From contig JAEYAR010000085.1 of assembly GCA_023404715.1 (NCBI GenBank), positions 8,165 to 72,164 on the forward strand: a stretch of DNA of 64,000 nucleotides. The letters run 5' to 3'. The notes beneath the pieces were generated by a model. That model did no database searches. It saw only the letters and a list, made by a program, of their open reading frames with translations, and was not told where the DNA came from. The position numbers and the translations under genes were made by a program. This stretch comes from Bacillota bacterium. GTDB lineage: Bacteria > Bacillota > Clostridia > Christensenellales > Aristaeellaceae. Every line of letters begins with the position of its first letter. The stretch's first letter is position 1. This document shows, piece by piece, positions 44,034 through 52,273 of the stretch.

Positions 44034-44070
44034 TGCCGCCCCGCAGAAGCGTTGCTTTTGCGGGGCGGTA
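44034..44070. terminator. Bidirectional terminator between AAA ATPase and XRE gene
   Basis: 10-bp arms CCGCCCCGCA/TGCGGGGCGG (44036-44045 and 44059-44068); minus-strand tail is ATTTTTAG. Confidence 0.8.
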
Positions 44071-44071
44071 T

Positions 44072-44275
44072 TTATCTGCGCTCGGTTCTACCGAGTAAAT
44101 AATCCACGCTGACGCCGTATAGGTCCGCGAGCGCGCATAGCACGGCCGGGGGAATCATCCGCTCCCCCGATTCGTAGTATGCGTACGTCCTGCCCGGCAC
44201 GTTGATGCGCAGGCCCACCTGCGCCTGCGTCAGGTTCCGTTCTTTGCGCAGAGCTCGAATGCGTTCGTATTTCAT
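44072..44275 (-). CDS. Small XRE-family regulator
   Basis: A 67-residue helix-turn-helix protein (RIRALRKERNLTQAQVGLRI, PAVLCALADLYGVSVDYLLG). Length is essentially one HTH domain. ATG 44275. It is divergent from a DUF4097 gene with a 450-bp gap that holds three GTAGGCAT sites; it may bind there. No partner toxin gene is adjacent. Confidence 0.85.
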   Translation of the reverse strand: MKYERIRALRKERNLTQAQVGLRINVPGRTYAYYESGERMIPPAVLCALADLYGVSVDYLLGRTERR

Positions 44276-44724
44276 CGCAATTCCCCTCCTTTCACCGTAT
44301 CCGCTTACAGGAGAACGTCTTTTGCATGCCTTGATGTGAATACAACCGGTGTGGAATTAGCAGAATTTGTCTTTGTATGCCTACGTTGCTTGACATGAAA
44401 CCAAAAGAAAAAAAGGAAGCCGCCTCGCTTCCTTTGGATTAGAAATAGATTTGATTTGGGACTGACACAAAATGTAGGCATTAAATGATAAAAGACCGAA
44501 AAAAGGCTTCCTGTACCTTTTTAATACCAGATTTCGGGCCAAAAATCAAGACGGAAAAGAAAAAGAACGGGGTTTACCGGCGCGGCGCGTCCGGCGGGAT
44601 TCAGCGCGTCCTCCCCCGTCTCATGCAATTCTAATCGAGAGTCCCTTGACAGACAGCCCCTCCTTCCAACATAATGTAGGCATCCGAAAGCATGGCGGCC
44701 GCGCGAGCGGCAAAGGGAGAGACG
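44276..44724. other. Intergenic region with GTAGGCAT sites and a promoter
   Basis: The octamer GTAGGCAT occurs at 44377-44384 (minus), 44474-44481 (plus) and 44676-44683 (plus). A TTGACA (44646-44651), 18-bp spacer, CATAAT (44670-44675) promoter points to the DUF4097 gene, with one octamer at its end. A hairpin (AAAGGAAGC arms) lies near 44413-44437. No coding sequence is supported here. Confidence 0.45.
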
Positions 44725-45699
44725 ATGGGAAAAACGAAAAATAGGTTGCGGCCCGCTCTTTTAGCGGGCATCCTGGCGGTGTTCGTCTTCTTTACGGGCA
44801 TCCCCACGACGAAAGCGGATGGAGGCTTTTTCATGAACATCTTTTCAGGCGGCGCCCCGAAGTATACTTTGCTCGACGAAACCCACGACGCGCAGGGCCT
44901 TGAGCGGATAGAGATCAGCATGGTCTCCGACGCCATTGAAATTCTGGCGGAAGACCGCAGCGACGTCCAAATCACCTATCTGTGCAGCGACGACAACCCG
45001 GATCGCAGCCCGCGCGTCAGCGTACAGGGGGGTACGCTGCTGATCGAGGCGCCGCGCGATATGCGCGTCTTCTTCTCGCTGGGGTGGTCCGGCAGGTTGA
45101 CCGTGCGCGTGCCGGAAAGCCTTACGCTCGCCTATGACCTGAACAACACGAGCGGCAGCGTCGACGTCGACGGCGTACGCATGAAGAGCGCGAAGGTCAA
45201 CTGCGTCAGCGGCAGCATCCGCCTCTCCCCCGACCTCTCCGTACGCGCATCCTATGCCGACATCAGCAATACGAGCGGCTCGATCCGCGTCGCAGCAGCC
45301 GCCGAAAGGCTGCACGTCAACACCGTCTCGGGCGGCGTGCGCGCCGAAGGCGCGTTCGGCACCGTGGATGCCTCCACCACCAGCGGCGGCGTGCGCGTCG
45401 AATGTTGGACGGCGCCTTCGTCCGTCGACCTGGGGTCGGTCTCCGGCTCCACGCGCCTGACGCTCCCGGCGGACATCCCCGGCTTTGTGCTCGATACCTC
45501 CAGCGTATCCGGCAAGCTGCACAACGACTTTGCGCAAAATCCCTACGGCGATCGTTCGCTCGTCGTGCGCATGCACACCGTCTCCGGCGGCATGTACGTC
45601 ATGCCGGGCGAGGTAAGTACCACTGAGCGGGATGAACCCGCCCCCGAGCGGACGAGCGGCGCCCCCAAAGAGGATGCCGGCGGGCAGCGGGTCTTCTAA
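44725..45699 (+). CDS. Exported DUF4097-domain protein
   Basis: A 324-residue protein with an N-terminal hydrophobic segment (LLAGILAVFVFFTGIPTT) that may anchor it or act as a signal peptide. From about 45 on, repeated short strands (NNTSGSVDVDGV, VSGSIRL, NTSGSIRVAAA, SGGVRAEGA, SGSTRL, SGKLHNDF) give the right-handed beta-helix-like DUF4097 pattern of bacterial surface proteins. The last 40 residues are polar. ATG 44725 with GGGAGAG upstream. Function unknown; often adhesin-like or stress-linked. Possibly controlled by the XRE protein to its left. Confidence 0.8.
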   Translation: MGKTKNRLRPALLAGILAVFVFFTGIPTTKADGGFFMNIFSGGAPKYTLLDETHDAQGLERIEISMVSDAIEILAEDRSDVQITYLCSDDNPDRSPRVSVQGGTLLIEAPRDMRVFFSLGWSGRLTVRVPESLTLAYDLNNTSGSVDVDGVRMKSAKVNCVSGSIRLSPDLSVRASYADISNTSGSIRVAAAAERLHVNTVSGGVRAEGAFGTVDASTTSGGVRVECWTAPSSVDLGSVSGSTRLTLPADIPGFVLDTSSVSGKLHNDFAQNPYGDRSLVVRMHTVSGGMYVMPGEVSTTERDEPAPERTSGAPKEDAGGQRVF

Positions 45700-46065
45700 G
45701 CCGCCTGTGATCTCACGCTTATCAAGATTCCATCAGCCCCGCCGCTATCCGGAGCAGGATAAGGATGTATAGTAGGTTTGAAGTAGAGGGTTTGAAGTAG
45801 AGGGTATATCTTCGGATATGCCCTTTACTGTATTTCTCCAATGTAGTTCAATCAGCATTTTCATCATGCTGAGATTCATGTGTTCGTCACCGGGCGTACA
45901 GATGAGTTACCACCAGCCGGAATGCTCCCTTACCCATTTCAGAAAGCGGACAGTCTAAAACGCGAAGCATGTCAATAAAGAATTCGTTGCCACGCGAATA
46001 CCCTTCGTTTTTTGATTGAAATTCTTTGTAAATACCCGTATAATTGAGGAAAACGAGGTGATGAA
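45700..46065. other. Intergenic region with short repeat, hairpin and promoter
   Basis: GGTTTGAAGTAGA occurs twice in tandem near 45776-45802, followed by a UUCG-type hairpin (GGGTATATC-TTCG-GATATGCCC) that could terminate the DUF4097 transcript. TTGAAA (46016-46021), 17-bp spacer, TATAAT (46039-46044) is a strong promoter for the next gene with a very short leader. No credible gene between. Confidence 0.5.
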
Positions 46066-46278
46066 GTGGCTGCTGCAAAGAAGATAAAAATGCTTTTAGT
46101 TGAACGCGAAATGACCCTTACAGATTTATCAAAATTGTTAAATAGAAGCTTGTCAACAATGAGTGGAAAAATGGCACGTGATAATTTTTCAGAAAAGGAC
46201 TTGAAACAAATAGCCGATATACTCAATTATGATTATGAAGCTGTATTTACCGATAAAGAAACCGGAAAGCAGATATAA
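46066..46278 (+). CDS. Small XRE-like DNA-binding protein
   Basis: A 70-residue helix-turn-helix protein: KKIKMLLVEREMTLTDLSKL, STMSGKMARDNFSEKDLKQI, ADILNYDYEAVFTDKETGKQ. The pattern is that of the short plasmid/ICE-type XRE regulators. GTG start at 46066 with GAGG seven bases upstream. The predicted mRNA has a leader of about 15 nt. Stands before the transglutaminase-like gene. Confidence 0.8.
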   Translation: MAAAKKIKMLLVEREMTLTDLSKLLNRSLSTMSGKMARDNFSEKDLKQIADILNYDYEAVFTDKETGKQI

Positions 46279-46424
46279 AAAGTCAGGAAAGGAGTGGAAT
46301 CAATCCACACCTTTTTTGTTTTCCTCATATTCTCGCCGTTTTCCTAACGTTTCCGCCGTTTTTCATATCAGTCCAGACAGTACCCGGCAGTCACGGAAAT
46401 ACGCGGCGGGCCTGCAATTGACGC

Positions 46425-46453
46425 TTGCATCCGCGCGGGCGTTTCGATATACT
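46425..46453 (+). promoter_or_regulatory. Promoter of the transglutaminase-like gene
   Basis: TTGCAT (46425-46430), 17-bp spacer, TATACT (46448-46453), 43 bp before the start. Confidence 0.55.
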
Positions 46454-46495
46454 GTGCGTATATACGCAAATGCCGTCGTTCGAGGGGGAAACGGG

Positions 46496-48856
46496 ATGAT
46501 TCAGACCCATGAAGAGGCCTATGCGTGGCTTATGCAGGCCCTGCCGGAGGCGGACGCCTTGTCCGCGGATGAGCAGATGCTGCGCGGGTTTGTAGAGCAT
46601 GCGTTGATGCTGCGCGCGACCTGCCCTTGGTGCGGGGAATTGCCCGAGGATATCTTTCTCTCATACGTGCTGTTTCCGCGCGTGAACGACGAGGCGCTCG
46701 TAGCGCACCGCCGGGCGATCTATCAGGAGCTGTATCCCGCCATTTCGGGGCTGCACGGCTACGCGCAGGTGCTGGAGGTAAACCTGTGGTGCCTGCGAAA
46801 GGCCACCTACCGCTCTACCGATGCGCGCACGCTCAGCGCCCTAGGGGTCATGCGCCGCGCGTTCGGCCGCTGTGGGGAAGAGTCCGTGCTGCTCACCTGC
46901 GCGCTGCGCGCGGTGGGCATCCCGGCGCGGCAGTGCTATGCCCCTCGCTGGTCGCACTGCGACGACAACCACGCCTGGGTGGAAGCGTACTGGGACGGCG
47001 CTTGGCACTACACGGGCGCCTGCGAGCCCGAGCCGCGCGCGGACGAGGGCTGGTTTACGGCCGCCGCCTCCCGTGCGATGCTCGTTCACACGCGCGCATT
47101 CGGCCTGCGCGCCCTAGGCGGCGAAGAGATCCTGGCGAGCACCGCGCACTTCCTGCATATCAACCGGCTGAGCGCCTATGCGAAGACAGGCCGCGTCTGC
47201 GTGGCCGTCACGGTGGACGGCGCGCCGCTCGCGGGTGCGCGCGTCCGGTTTGAGGTCTTCAACATGGGCGAGCTGTACCCGCTCGCGACGCTGCGCACGG
47301 ACGCGGCGGGCAAGGCGGCTCTAACGACCGGGCTGGGCACGCTGCACATCCACGTCACGGACGGCGTCCATTACGGCGTCGCCGTGGCGCACGTCCCCGC
47401 GCAGGAAGAGGTCGCCCTCGCTCTAGACTACGGTCCGCATACAGCCCCGGCAGACTATGCGTACGACCAGCGCGCGCCCGAGGAGACGCGGATGGCCGAG
47501 GCATCGCGTGGCGCCGCCTTTGCAGAGCGGTTGGCGCGTGCAAACGAAGCGCGCGCGGCGTACGAGGCCGCGCTGCGCCGTGACGGCGTCTATTGGGAGA
47601 AAGCGCGCGGCAATCACGAACAGATCGCCCGGTTCCTGACCTGCGCGGAGTTCACGCCGGAGGACAAGCGCGCGCTGCTGGATACGCTGACCGATAAGGA
47701 CTTTTGCGACTGCACGGCCGATGTGCTCTGCGACGCACTGCGCTGCGCGCTGCCCCATCGCGAGCGTTTCCCGCCAGACATTTGGGCACAGGGCGTGCTC
47801 GCCCCGCGCGTGGGCAATGAAACGCTCTACCCGATCCGCTGCGCGCTGCGCCGCGAGGTGCGCAGCGCGCTGGGGGATCCATGCGGCGCAGAGGAGGCGC
47901 GGCGGTTCCTCGAAGCCCGCGTGCGCATCACAGACGACCCGGCGGAGGAGCTGTTCGGCGTAGCCAACGGACTTCTCGCCCTGCGCGCGGGCCGGACGGA
48001 CGCCGTATCCTACGATACGCTGCTCGTCAACCTCTGCCGCGCGCTGGGCATCCCCGCCCGGCTGGACGCGGCGACGGGGCAACCGCTCGTCTATGCGCGC
48101 GGCGCATACAGGGCGATGCGCGAAGCGCAGGAAGCCGACGCCTCCTTGCGTCTCAGGGCCGCGCGGGGGGAGACGGTCGAGTACGGCGTACAGTGCACGA
48201 TGGGGCGCCTAGAAGGCGGCGTGTACCGCACGCTGCGCCTGCCCGGCGATTGCGCCGGCGGGCGCCCTATCGCCGTACGCAGCGGAGATTACCGCCTCTT
48301 GACGGGCGCCCGGCAAATCGACGGCACGGTGCTAGTACGCGCCGAGCACTTTTTCGTCGGGGCGGGCGAACAGCGCGACGTGTATATCGCGCCCGCCGAA
48401 CAGACGATCCGCGAGCGGCTGCGCGTCGCCGCCCTGCCCGACATCCAGGTGGCGACGCTTTCGGGGCGGACGCTGCCCCTGCGCCAGGGCCTCTTCGACG
48501 GGCCGGGCATCTTGGCGTTCCTCTCCCCCGGCGAGGAGCCCAGCGAGCATCTGCTGCTGGAGCTCTGCGCGCTTAACGCCGCACTCGCGCAGGCCGGCCT
48601 GTGCTTCGTGCTCACGCGCGCCGAGCAGCAAGCGATCCCCTCCCTGCAAAAAACGCTCCGCCTGCTGCCCCAGGCCCGCGTCTTCGTGCAGGCCGAGCCG
48701 CCGGAGGCCTATCACGCCGCCTTCAAGGTAGGCGACCGCAGGCTCCCGCTCTCCGTCGCCGTGGGGCGGCGGGGGCTAGGCCTCTTCGCCTTTGCCAATT
48801 ACAACGTAGGCACGGCGCAGCTGCTGCTCGACATCCTGCGCGAGGATCCTACCTGA
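46496..48856 (+). CDS. Transglutaminase-like protein with two related domains
   Basis: A 786-residue protein with no signal peptide. First transglutaminase-like domain near residues 120-200: nucleophile in FGRCGEESVLLTCALR, GIPARQCYAP, His in DDNHAWVEAYW, then WHYTGACEPEP in place of the usual Asp segment. After a beta-rich region (VAVTVDGAPLAGARVRFEVF) a second, degenerate copy (about 490-560) has VSYDTLLVNLCRALGIPARL without a nucleophilic Cys. ATG 46496 with GAGGGGG upstream. Likely a protease- or cross-linking-fold enzyme; substrate unknown. Confidence 0.8.
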   Translation: MIQTHEEAYAWLMQALPEADALSADEQMLRGFVEHALMLRATCPWCGELPEDIFLSYVLFPRVNDEALVAHRRAIYQELYPAISGLHGYAQVLEVNLWCLRKATYRSTDARTLSALGVMRRAFGRCGEESVLLTCALRAVGIPARQCYAPRWSHCDDNHAWVEAYWDGAWHYTGACEPEPRADEGWFTAAASRAMLVHTRAFGLRALGGEEILASTAHFLHINRLSAYAKTGRVCVAVTVDGAPLAGARVRFEVFNMGELYPLATLRTDAAGKAALTTGLGTLHIHVTDGVHYGVAVAHVPAQEEVALALDYGPHTAPADYAYDQRAPEETRMAEASRGAAFAERLARANEARAAYEAALRRDGVYWEKARGNHEQIARFLTCAEFTPEDKRALLDTLTDKDFCDCTADVLCDALRCALPHRERFPPDIWAQGVLAPRVGNETLYPIRCALRREVRSALGDPCGAEEARRFLEARVRITDDPAEELFGVANGLLALRAGRTDAVSYDTLLVNLCRALGIPARLDAATGQPLVYARGAYRAMREAQEADASLRLRAARGETVEYGVQCTMGRLEGGVYRTLRLPGDCAGGRPIAVRSGDYRLLTGARQIDGTVLVRAEHFFVGAGEQRDVYIAPAEQTIRERLRVAALPDIQVATLSGRTLPLRQGLFDGPGILAFLSPGEEPSEHLLLELCALNAALAQAGLCFVLTRAEQQAIPSLQKTLRLLPQARVFVQAEPPEAYHAAFKVGDRRLPLSVAVGRRGLGLFAFANYNVGTAQLLLDILREDPT

Positions 48857-48906
48857 CGCCGGTACAGGGTTGAAGCGGCACGTGTTCAGGTGGGTCCAGG
48901 CGTGTA

Positions 48907-49821
48907 TTATTGGAGCCTACTCAAATGAAGCGGAATGTGATTGCCTGAAAACATTTCTTTTAGAAACCATTTGTCTCCATTCCCAGTTCGTTTGATTTTT
49001 CGCTTTTCATTTAGGATATAAGCGGGGTCTGTCTTTTCAAGCGTTTGTATTGCAGCATCAATGCGGCTGTTTTTCTCGCAGACATATTCCGGATATCTGC
49101 TGCAGATATAGTTAAGGAGGTCTTCCATCGATGTCAGGTACTCCTTAAGTCCATTACAGAATTCGTAAGTGATTAGTTCATAGATAGCCAAAGCACAATC
49201 TTCCAGATTCCAGAATGCATAAAAAGGAAAGCCTTCCACACCTTGTTGCTGCGCAATCTGAATCGTTCGTTCCTCCATGCTGCTGATGAGTGGATAGACT
49301 GCTGATAAATACCAATGCCCTCCAGCCTCAACAAACCAAACGCCTTTATTCGCCATTTTATACCGTGCTCGCTCGCCTAAGGGTGTCTTTTGTGGAGGAG
49401 CCCATTCCCCGAAGTATTCGGGTGACTCTTCTGCGCCAAAAAAGGCGATTTCAAGAGCCTCTTCTTCCAATTCGGCACGCTCATCCTCTTTTGCCAGGTG
49501 CTGCCGGGAGCGGCAAAGCTCGTATTCGACCGCAAACCGACCATGATGTGCGTCAAAATAGCACACTCCATTTATCTGCACGCAGAGTGAGAGTAGCTCA
49601 TGCGAGAATAAGCGCAAAGCATCCTTGTAACCCGCAGCATATAAGGAATCACAGCTTTTTGCGCCCAAACGAAAAAAAACAGTTGTGTCCACACGATAAC
49701 ATCCAGGCGCAACGGTCTCCCATGCGAGCGGATCACCCCAGTGATCCCTATCAAAAGGGATGGGCAGAGGTGGGACCGTTTCGATTTTTTCCTTGATCTG
49801 TATTCTGCATGTCTTGTTCAT
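48907..49821 (-). CDS. Hypothetical protein, divergent from an XRE pair
   Basis: A 304-residue soluble protein from ATG 49821 (GAGAGGGG upstream); the reading frame is open further back but begins in another region. Segments: DRDHWGDPLAWETVAPGCYR, FRLGAKSCDSLYAAGYKDAL, GVCYFDAHHGRFAVEYELCR, and a mid-part rich in Glu (ERAELEEEALEIAFF). No transmembrane segment and no familiar catalytic motif. The region is more AT-rich than the backbone. Its divergence from two overlapping XRE genes suggests they regulate it. I do not recognise the family. Confidence 0.7.
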   Translation of the reverse strand: MNKTCRIQIKEKIETVPPLPIPFDRDHWGDPLAWETVAPGCYRVDTTVFFRLGAKSCDSLYAAGYKDALRLFSHELLSLCVQINGVCYFDAHHGRFAVEYELCRSRQHLAKEDERAELEEEALEIAFFGAEESPEYFGEWAPPQKTPLGERARYKMANKGVWFVEAGGHWYLSAVYPLISSMEERTIQIAQQQGVEGFPFYAFWNLEDCALAIYELITYEFCNGLKEYLTSMEDLLNYICSRYPEYVCEKNSRIDAAIQTLEKTDPAYILNEKRKIKRTGNGDKWFLKEMFSGNHIPLHLSRLQ

Positions 49822-49850
49822 AAGGATACCCCTCTCTCTCGTTGTTTTTA

Positions 49851-49875
49851 ATACGGCTTTTTGCCGTATTTTTTT
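49851..49875 (+). terminator. Terminator-like hairpin in the leader between the 304-residue gene and the XRE pair
   Basis: ATACGGC-TTTTT-GCCGTAT followed by seven T residues on the plus strand, where no protein-coding gene ends nearby. It could end a small RNA antisense to the 304-residue gene or insulate the XRE genes. Confidence 0.55.
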
Positions 49876-49981
49876 GTGCGTTTTATACTCTGTCTCATTT
49901 TCACAACCAATTGTATCAGATAATCGAATTACAATCAAGAAAAAGAGCAAAATATGAGACAAGCAATGAGAGGAAAGCATC

Positions 49982-50242
49982 ATGAATAAGCCACGTGGAG
50001 AAAACGGAGAAAAGAGCTTCGTCTCACGACGGCTACAGGAGCTGAGGCGAAGCAGAGGCTTGAGCCTACGCGCTATGGAAGAAGAGCTCAAAAGCAGAGG
50101 GCTCCCTCTCGATCGAAATATTCTTAACCGTATTGAAAAAGGAGAACGGCATGTAACCGATATCGAGCTACAAGGGTTATCTCGTTATTTCGAAGTTTCC
50201 TATGAAAAGCTTCTTGATGAACCGGACAAGCCGGAAAGTTGA
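49982..50242 (+). CDS. XRE-family regulator, first of a tandem pair
   Basis: An 86-residue helix-turn-helix protein: FVSRRLQELRRSRGLSLRAM, DRNILNRIEKGERHVTDIEL, SRYFEVSYEKLLDE. ATG 49982 with GAGAGGAAAG upstream. Its end overlaps the ribosome site of the next gene, its paralogue. Divergent from the 304-residue gene with a 160-bp gap. Confidence 0.85.
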   Translation: MNKPRGENGEKSFVSRRLQELRRSRGLSLRAMEEELKSRGLPLDRNILNRIEKGERHVTDIELQGLSRYFEVSYEKLLDEPDKPES

Positions 50243-50252
50243 GGTTGCGCGT

Positions 50253-50501
50253 ATGCCAAAGGTCCAGCAATCGACGGGGCGCAAAAATCTGGTGGGGTTG
50301 CGGCTGCCGCTTTTGAGAAAGGAGCATCATCTGTCGCAGCATGAATTGGCCGTGCAACTACAAAATATCGGACTGGACATCGATAAAAACGTCATCACGC
50401 GCATCGAGAATCAGCAACGATTTGTCTACGATATCGAGGTAAAAGCCATTGCAAAATTGTTCGGCGTCTCCTATGACTATCTGATTGACGGTGTGACATA
50501 A
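50253..50501 (+). CDS. XRE-family regulator, second of a tandem pair
   Basis: An 82-residue helix-turn-helix protein, paralogue of the gene before it (GLRLPLLRKEHHLSQHELAV, IDKNVITRIENQQRFVYDIE, KLFGVSYDYLIDG). The ATG at 50253 has GAGG overlapping the upstream stop; in-frame ATGs at 50202 and 50217 fall inside the upstream gene and lack a site. A terminator follows. Confidence 0.8.
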   Translation: MPKVQQSTGRKNLVGLRLPLLRKEHHLSQHELAVQLQNIGLDIDKNVITRIENQQRFVYDIEVKAIAKLFGVSYDYLIDGVT

Positions 50502-50504
50502 ACG

Positions 50505-50542
50505 AAAATCAGCGCCTGTCTATGTGACAGCGCTGATTTTTT
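50505..50542 (+). terminator. Terminator of the XRE pair
   Basis: Perfect 11-bp arms AAAATCAGCGC/GCGCTGATTTT followed by two more T residues. Confidence 0.8.
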
Positions 50543-50566
50543 GATATGGGCGAAGCGTCGAGGCGC

Positions 50567-51067
50567 TCACAACCCCGCCTCTAAAAGGATCCTGCGGGCG
50601 GCCTGTTCGGCGGTCCAATCCGTGATGTCGATCCTTGGATAAGGAAGCCCGTCAAAGGCTTTTCTCGATTGGCTGAGCGCTCTTTCGATGCGCTCCGCGC
50701 TTCGGTTGTCCATATGCATTCTTCGGATGTGCTCATCTTTCGCGCACCAAAGAAGATAGGGCTTGAAAAGATAATCCGATACGGAAATCTGATTCATGAC
50801 GTTTTCGAACACTTCTCTTCTTCTTCCGTGAAATCCATATGAAAAGATCACGGTTTGAACGATCGGGCAATTGAAGTAATTCAGAATCATGTCCCCTATG
50901 TTTTGAGAGACAGTCGGAATCGTATCGTCGTTTAAAACAAAGGGGTTCATCGCCCTGCAGGGATCGGAATCGACATACGCGCAGTTGGGTAATATCCGGA
51001 CGATTTCCTTACATATCGTGGTCTTTCCGATCCCGTTGGGGCCGCATAAGAAGAGTAGGTTCTTCAT
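50567..51067 (-). CDS. P-loop nucleotide-kinase-like ATPase
   Basis: A 166-residue ATPase: Walker A FLCGPNGIGKTTICKEI at the N-terminus, YVDSDPCRAMNPF, and a kinase-type lid region HMDNRSAERIERALSQSRK. The size and fold fit an adenylate-kinase-like small-molecule kinase. It follows the PTS gene by 2 bp on the same strand but is more AT-rich than it, suggesting a separate origin. Substrate unknown. Confidence 0.8.
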   Translation of the reverse strand: MKNLLFLCGPNGIGKTTICKEIVRILPNCAYVDSDPCRAMNPFVLNDDTIPTVSQNIGDMILNYFNCPIVQTVIFSYGFHGRRREVFENVMNQISVSDYLFKPYLLWCAKDEHIRRMHMDNRSAERIERALSQSRKAFDGLPYPRIDITDWTAEQAARRILLEAGL

Positions 51068-51069
51068 TT

Positions 51070-52125
51070 CTATAGCTCCAGCTTCATATCGCCATCCTTG
51101 ATCAGGCCCGTCTTGCGCATGGCGATGCAGATGGCGAGCGATAGCGCCGCCGGCAGCGCGATGTGGAGCGCCAGGATCTTCATGAGCACCACCCCGGCGC
51201 CCGAGGCCTCTGCCATCGACTTGAACGTGCCGATCTGGCCGACCAGACCCGCCGTGCCCATGCCCGCGAACACGCCGTAATTACGCATATCGAACAGCGT
51301 CGTCGCAAAGGGGCCCAGGATTGCCGCCGCCAGCGTCGGCGGCACGAGGATCAGCGGATGGCGCAGGATGTTGGGCACCTGCAGCATCGACGTGCCCAGG
51401 CCCTGGGCGACAAGGCCGCCGATGCCGTTTTCCTTATAGGAAGCGACCGCAAAGCCCACCATCTGCGCGCAGCAGCCGACCGTCGCCGCGCCCGCCGCCA
51501 GCTGCAAGCCCAAGCCCAGCTCCGTGCCCTCGGGGGCGACGAAGATCATCGCGCAAAGCGCGGCGGAGGAGATGGGCGCCGTGAGCGCCAGGCCGACGAC
51601 CACCGAGACGATGATGCCCATGGGGATAGGCTGCATGCGCGTGGCCGTATCGATGAAGCTGCGCAGCAGGCCCATCAGGCCGTTGACCGCGGGGCTGCAG
51701 ACGACCGCGACAAGGCCGCCTACGATGATCGTGGCGGAGGGAACGAGGATGATGTCCAGCTTCGTCTTGCCCGCGATGAAGTTACCGGCCTCCGCTCCCA
51801 ACACCGCGGCGATGAAGCAGCCCAGCGGCGCGCCCAGCTCGTAACCGATCGCGCCGGATACGGCGGACGTAAACATCGCCAGCGGTGCCACCTTCATGCC
51901 CCAGGCGACCGACACGCCGATCGCCGCGCCGACCACCGGGCCGGACTTGGCGACCGCCGCGAACTCCGATAGCTTCGCAAGGCCCGGGATGAACTGGCCC
52001 AGCTGGTCGAGGATCGTGCCGATGATCAGGGTAGAAAACAGGCCCAGCGCCATCGCGCTGAGCGCATCCAGACCGTAGCGCTTGAACAGCCGCGCGCCGA
52101 GGCTCTTCTTCTCGGTGTTTTGCAT
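51070..52125 (-). CDS. PTS sugar transporter subunit IIC (PTS_EIIC_2 type)
   Basis: A 351-residue membrane protein with about nine helices rich in Gly/Ala, e.g. LSAMALGLFSTLIIGTIL, APLGCFIAAVLGAEAGNFI, IIVGGLVAVVCSPAVNGLM and MRNYGVFAGMGTAGLVGQIG. It is the EIIC-like module found in small PTS-type permeases; no EIIA/EIIB domain is fused or adjacent. ATG 52125 with AAGGAGTG upstream. Downstream of a divergently spaced AraC gene on the same strand, which probably regulates it. Confidence 0.82.
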   Translation of the reverse strand: MQNTEKKSLGARLFKRYGLDALSAMALGLFSTLIIGTILDQLGQFIPGLAKLSEFAAVAKSGPVVGAAIGVSVAWGMKVAPLAMFTSAVSGAIGYELGAPLGCFIAAVLGAEAGNFIAGKTKLDIILVPSATIIVGGLVAVVCSPAVNGLMGLLRSFIDTATRMQPIPMGIIVSVVVGLALTAPISSAALCAMIFVAPEGTELGLGLQLAAGAATVGCCAQMVGFAVASYKENGIGGLVAQGLGTSMLQVPNILRHPLILVPPTLAAAILGPFATTLFDMRNYGVFAGMGTAGLVGQIGTFKSMAEASGAGVVLMKILALHIALPAALSLAICIAMRKTGLIKDGDMKLEL

Positions 52126-52273
52126 GTGCACACACTCCTTTGCTTGCAAGACATTATACCGCATGTCAATGCAGGTGTAAAGACATCTGTTTTCTAAAGT
52201 TTGGGCCTCGTTTTTGAGTAAACGCCCCGCATGCTCTCATCTAACTTTGGACAATAAGATTTGATTCATCCTG

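Noticed and set aside
45887..46078. A 63-codon minus-strand frame before the XRE-like gene.
   Set aside because: No ribosome site; overlaps the strong promoter of the XRE-like gene.
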